Shown here piece after piece: positions 59,285 through 64,000 of a DNA stretch of 64,000 nucleotides. Position 1 is the stretch's first letter; every line of letters starts with the position of its first letter. Made by a program: the position numbers and the translations under genes. A model generated the notes under the pieces. That model was not told where the DNA came from, ran no database searches, and saw only the letters and a list, made by a program, of their open reading frames with translations. The DNA is from Akebia trifoliata (taxonomy: Eukaryota; Streptophyta; Magnoliopsida; Ranunculales; Lardizabalaceae): assembly GCA_017979445.1 (NCBI GenBank), contig CM030717.1, positions 26,353,132-26,417,131 on the forward strand, read 5' to 3'.

Positions 59285-60480
59285 TTGAAAAAAGGGCTGC
59301 TTACCCTGATTCAATCCCGACCTTTACCAAATCTCTTGTCAGTCGGACACAATGCCAACTTATTCTGCGAATTTCATCAAAATCCTAGCCATCACACGGA
59401 TCGATGTATCACCTTGCGCCATGCCATACAAAACCTTATTGACAACAAAAAGATCACAATCCTGAGCCCACCAAATGTCACCACTAATCTATTACCTACC
59501 TATCAACCTCCACCAACCCTAAACATGTATTCTCACACCCCATTTCCATTCGATCCCATCTCTCTTATCCATTCAATCCAAGTCAAACCGCCTAGTTACC
59601 CCCTCGTCGGGATAACTTTTACTGATGAGGTTTTTACTATGAACTCTGAACCATTCAATCTATCCTCAGATGATACGTATTGTTTATCCCCGCCTTACTA
59701 CAGTAGTCCTTCATTCACTAGTTACCTGTTGGCTCAAATGAACCTGAAAAACCCTGTATCTTTGACAGATGAAGATTCATACTTGCTGACTGAAGAAGAT
59801 GAGCCTTTCTTCCTCTCCTGTGATGAAGTTAAACATATGACTCAAGGGGGAAGAGTTTTTAAGTCACAAGAACTCTGTGTTGATAATCCTGCAGCCCTGG
59901 CAAAAAAAGAAGGAGAAGATCCCATCAAAGAAAGCATCGAAGAAGATAACTCTGTGATCAAGTAGTTGAAGAAATCAGGGGCTAATATCTCAGTATAGGG
60001 TTTGCTCATGACTTCCACTGCTGATAGGGAGGTTGTTCTCAAAGCACTAAACACAGCCCAAGTCTTTCTTGATACTTCTCCAGATTAGCTAGTCATATAA
60101 TAGGGACAACTTACATGGAGAATATCCTATCCTTCTCTGACTTAGATCTCTCAAAAGAATGAGCAAGCCATACTAAGCCATTATACATCACAGTCGATTG
60201 TAACGGGATGAAAGTACCGCTAGTTTTGATTGATAATGGGAGTGCACTGAATGTCTGCCCTTTGAAGACGGCTACTTGTCTCAGGTTTAAGGCTGAAGAC
60301 CTCAAACCCACTAATCAAGGCGTTAGGGTCTATGCTAATACCAAGAGGGATGTACTGGGAATTTTACACCTTCAATTGTCCACAGGCATAGTAGAATTTC
60401 CTGTGGAATTTCAAGTCATTGATATCCAGTCTTCTTTCAATTTACTGTTAGGAAGACCATGGTTACACTAGATCAAAGCC
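59285..60480 (+). pseudogene. Right-arm gag C-terminus and protease
   Basis: An open stretch 59285-59965 holds the C/H motif CEFHQNPSHHTDRCITL (59366-59416) and the acidic linker. After stops at 59963 and 59996 and a frame change near 60090, the protease active site VPLVLIDNGSALNVCPL (60211-60261) and FNLLLGRPWLH (60438-60470) are intact. Confidence 0.82.
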
Positions 60481-61640
60481 ATCCCTTCTACGCTACACCA
60501 GAAGGTCAAGTTTATCAAGGATGGGCTACTGATTACTCTTCATGGAGACGCTGAAATTGTAGGGATCGTAAATAGTACTGAGACCAATAATAAGCCACCG
60601 CTTGAGATTCAGCCAGAACAACAGGGAATACAACTTAAGGGGTTCGAATTCGAGAAAATCTGCTCAGTTCAATGGGATCATTCGGTGAAAGAATATTTCC
60701 CTATTGAGAACACCTCTAACTGTTATATGGCCAATATGTTCAAATAAATGAGATTTTTCCCGGGTATGGGCCTAGGTCGCAAGCAATAAGGTATTAAAGA
60801 GGCACAAGTGATTAAAGAAGTCATTAGCACATTCGGACTAGGATATAAGCCTACTAAGGAAGATTGGGCCCAATATTAGAAGACAAAGCGGGACAAGACA
60901 ATTGTAAAAAGGCAAAGACGCACCACGGATCTCATTAAAATGAAGCCCTATCGAAAGACCCTCAATGACTATTTTGTGAAAGAAGGAGAAGACTTCCGTT
61001 ACTGTGGGTTCCCAGAGCTGTTCATTGATCACATCACTGGTACTTGTCTGCCAGGATTTGAAATCTTCTTTGGCATGGAATGGCCTGAAAAGGAAGTAAG
61101 CATAGAATTAAAGAGAAGAAAGTTGAAGACTGACAGCTCGATCTGGACTCCCTCAACATTGATCAGCTATTCATTGAAGATAACAATGTCTTAGTGTTGT
61201 TAGTTGAGAAAGCGATCCCAAATCCTCAGTCTGTAATCAAACCCGTTGTTGGGTGTCTCTCAAACTATCATGTAATTAGTCTTGTGTTACATGTCAAGGC
61301 TAGGTCTGTCGGTCCCATTAGTCTTGTTCAGTCTGACATGCTAGTTGAGTCCTTTATTTCTGTTGAGTCGAGTAAGTTAGTTGTTTCTGCTAAGTCTGTT
61401 ATTTCTAGTGAGTCTATTTTTCCTACTGAGTCAAGTAAGTCTGTCAAGTCTGCAATGAGTCCTGTTACCCCATCTCCTTTTAATGAAATGAAAGAAATTT
61501 TTTATTACCTCGAGCGCAATAATAATTTGACTAATAATCTGACTTCGGAGGGAGAATCTTTTGACGAAGAACCTCCCCTTGAAATAATCAAATTACTTGA
61601 ATAAGAAGAGAACGTCGGGCTCAACCTCTAATAGAGGAAG
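60481..61640 (+). pseudogene. Right-arm G-patch and linker
   Basis: RFFPGMGLGRKQ (about 60751-60786) is the G-patch counterpart. A stop replaces the next Gln (60787) and others occur at 60745 and 60877. The open stretch 60940-61194 parallels 43694-44000 of the left arm. A Ser/Val-rich linker (61200-61470) precedes reverse transcriptase. Confidence 0.7.
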
Positions 61641-63000
61641 TAGAGGTTATCAACCTCGGAACAAAAGAAAGTCCTCAAGAAATTCGGATAGGGGTCACTT
61701 TATCTCCCAATGAATGCAAAGGGATAGTAGACTTGCTTAAAAAGTTTAAAGACGTGTTCGTGTGGTCTTACGAGGATATGCTAGGGGTAAGCACGGACAT
61801 TGTTCAACATCGGATTCCGTTATATCCTGATGCTCGACCAATCAAACAGAAACTTCGACGTATGAAGTCAGAATGGACTCTAAAAATTAAAGAAGAAGTT
61901 ACGAAGCAGATTAATGCTGGATTTTTGGAAGTAGTAGAATACCCTGAGTGCATTGCTAATGTCGTCCCAGTACCGTAAAAGGATGGAAAAGTTAGAATGT
62001 GTATGGATTTCAGAGACCTAAACAAAGCAATCCCAAAATATAGTTTTCCTTTACCACACATAGATGTTCTAGTAGACAGTACAGCAGGACACGCTTTGTT
62101 ATCCTTCATGGATGGTTTTTCGGGGGTACAATCAAATAAAAATGGATCCTCGAGATATGCAAGAAACGTCATTCATCACATAGTGGGGAACATTTTGCTA
62201 TAAGGTCATGCCTTTTAGTTTGAAGAACGCTGGAGTCACCTATCAAAGAGCAGTCACGACTTTACTACATGACATGATACACAAGGAAGTCAAAGTCTAT
62301 GTAGATGAATGATAGTCAAATTTAAGGAACGACTGGGGCACGTTGCTACGTTAGAAATGTTTCTCACAAGGATTCAAAAGTACCAACTCCGCCTCAACCA
62401 GCAGAAATGTGTATTTGAAGTAACATCTAAGAAATTGTTGGGATTTGTGGTCAGTCAAAGAGGGATCGAAGTAGACCCTGTGAAGAATAAAGCTATCCAA
62501 GAGATGCCACCGCCTGAGACTGAAAAGTAGATTCACGATTTTCTAGGTAGAATCCAGTATGTTAGCAGATTCATCGTTCAACTCACCAACGTCTGTGAAC
62601 CCATTTTCAAACTTCTCAAGAAGAATGAACCAACAGTTTGGAATGAGCAATATCAAAAGGCTTTCGACCAAGTCAAGGAGTATCTCTTAAACCCACCTAT
62701 TTTGGTTCCACCTACACCGGGTGAACCGCTTCTTCTTTATCTATCAGTCACAGAAGAAGCTATGGGATGCATGCTTGCACAGTATGACAAAGATACTCGC
62801 AAAGAAAAGGCTATATACTACATCAACAAAAAGATGTTGGAGTATGAACGAAAGTATTTTGCTCTCGAAAAAACTTGCTTAGCACTGGTATGGGCTACTC
62901 AGACTCCGACACTATATGCTATCTCATTCAATTATCTTATTATCTCGGATGGATCCTCTTGAGTATCTTTTCGAGAAGTCGACGTAACCGTGCGATGGTT
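61641..63000 (+). pseudogene. Right-arm reverse transcriptase and RNase H, broken
   Basis: FKDVFVWSYEDMLGV (61747), AGFLEVVEYPECIANVVPV (61918-61974), KDGKVRMCMDFRDLNK (61980), a frameshift in the DGFSG block near 62125, then the catalytic stretch. Near 62300-62310 the DNA reads TATGTAGATGAATGATAG, one base shorter than in the left arm, so the second Asp of YVDD is lost to a frameshift. KLLGFVVSQRGIEVDP (62435) and RNase H (62702-62962) follow. Confidence 0.85.
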
Positions 63001-63700
63001 ATTATTGCTATCAGAATTTGACATCACGCATGTTACACAGAAATCTATTAAGGGGAGAGCTGTAGCAGAATACTTGGCAGATCACCTTGTAGTAGAAGGA
63101 ATAAAGCCTGTCGATCAATTTTCAGATGAGAATATCTTGCATGTTAAAGAAGAACCGCAGAACCAAACACGGTAGTTGTACTTTGATGAAGCCGCCAATC
63201 AAAATGGGTATGGAATAGGGGCAGTCATGTTTTCTCCGGAAGGATGCCACATTCCTATTGCTATTAAATTAGCCTTTTCGAACACTAATAACACGGCTTA
63301 ATACAAGGCATGCATTGTGGGGTTTGAAGCTGCTTTGAACCTAGACATTACAAAAATTGAAGTTTTTGGGGATTAGACCTTGGTCATACATCAGTCATTG
63401 GTAGAGTGGAAGACTAGGGATAAAAAGTTGAAACCTTATCATGAGTATTTGTTAAACTTAGTCAGTAAGTTTAAAGCTATCATTTTCCTACACTTGTCAA
63501 TGGACGATAACAGATTTGCTTACTCCTTAGCAACTTTATCTTCAATGATCCATTTACCCCCTCGCATGGAATTGAGGTCGATCACTGTTGAAGTCAAAGA
63601 CAAACCCGCATACTGCCATCAGATCAATATTGCTACTTGACTACCCGATGGAAAGCCATGGTACACAGATATAAATAGAGTATTGGAAAAACAAGAATTC
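63001..63700 (+). pseudogene. Right-arm second RNase H-like domain
   Basis: KGRAVAEYLADHLVVEG (63053), a stop at 63174 in the LYFD block, YKACIVGFEAALNLD-like sequence near 63300-63350 and LVIHQSLVEWKTRDKKL (63380). It parallels 41141-41880 of the left arm. Confidence 0.75.
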
Positions 63701-64000
63701 TCGGAAGAAGCATCGAGGAAGGAACGACAAACCCTACTAAGATTAGCATCTCAATTCATCCTGTGTGCAGGAAGTTTATACAAAATGTCTTATGATGGGA
63801 TTCATTTGTCGTGTGTTGATGAAGATCAAACTGAACAGATAATGGTTGAACTACATTCAGGAGAATGTGGCCCACACATGAGTGGAAAAATGTTAGCTAA
63901 GAAAATTATAAGACAAGGATACTACTGGCCCACGATAGAAATAAATTGTTATCACATGGTCAAAACCTGTCATAAATGCCAAATACATGCGAACCTTATA
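63701..64000 (+). pseudogene. Right-arm integrase, first part, running off the window
   Basis: The zinc-binding region HSGECGPHMSGKMLAKKI ... NCYHMVKTCHKCQIHANL (63855-63998) matches the left arm at 40973-40800. The catalytic core should follow beyond 64000. Confidence 0.8.

Larger units (their letters stand above)
57985..64000 (+). mobile_element. Second copy of the Z element (right arm of palindrome), cut by the window end
   Basis: Leader (57985-58260), gag (58261-59284), protease, G-patch, reverse transcriptase, RNase H, second RNase H and the start of integrase, in the same order as Z but on +. Identity with the left arm is roughly 90% by eye. It carries its own, mostly different, stops and lacks W. 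No 5' LTR. Its 3' part and LTR should lie beyond 64000. Confidence 0.88.

Overview
This window looks like nuclear DNA of a eudicot plant. It is AT-rich and gene-poor. It holds parts of two plant genes whose closest relatives, as I remember them, are Arabidopsis At3g08650 (a ZIP-type metal transporter) and At3g08600 (a DUF1191 membrane protein). Everything else of size is transposon. I cannot name the species. No rRNA, tRNA, CRISPR array or prokaryotic operon was seen.

Layout, left to right. 44-2634: an internally deleted LTR element. 4795-7641 (+): the last two exons of the ZIP-like transporter, whose intron carries a 1.1 kb inverted-repeat element. 8550-8870: a Tourist-like MITE. 9923-19113: a decayed Ty1/copia element broken by two solo LTRs of two Ty3 families; without them it is about 5 kb. 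19437-22654: a Mutator-like MITE with a perfect 9-bp target duplication and a third solo LTR inside; an uninterrupted sister copy lies at 24153-24937. 26183-27130 (-): an intact single-exon DUF1191 gene, with a 430-bp tandem duplication upstream.

From about 28.9 kb to the end there is a nest of retrotransposons. A minus-strand element (X, LTR ending at 29648) is cut by a plus-strand Ty3 element (Y, LTR 30228-30805, gag and protease). Y is cut by a fourth solo LTR (32516-35185) and then by a minus-strand Ty3 element (Z, 3' LTR 35550-37283, pol 39913-45532, gag up to 57403). Z gag is cut by a complete 10.8 kb element (W, 45726-56557) that has both LTRs, a primer site, a polypurine tract and gag, but almost no pol.

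The most unusual structure is at 57.7-58.0 kb. Z does not end in a 5' LTR there. Its leader meets a second, diverged copy of the same leader, gag and pol running the other way (57985 to beyond 64000). This makes a head-to-head palindrome with arms of at least 6 kb and a spacer of about 300 bp. The right arm lacks W and shows the empty insertion site. The spacer holds most of an unrecognised 109-codon ORF. None of the retroelement coding regions looks intact. The two host genes are probably the only functional protein genes here, and the transporter is only partly inside the window.
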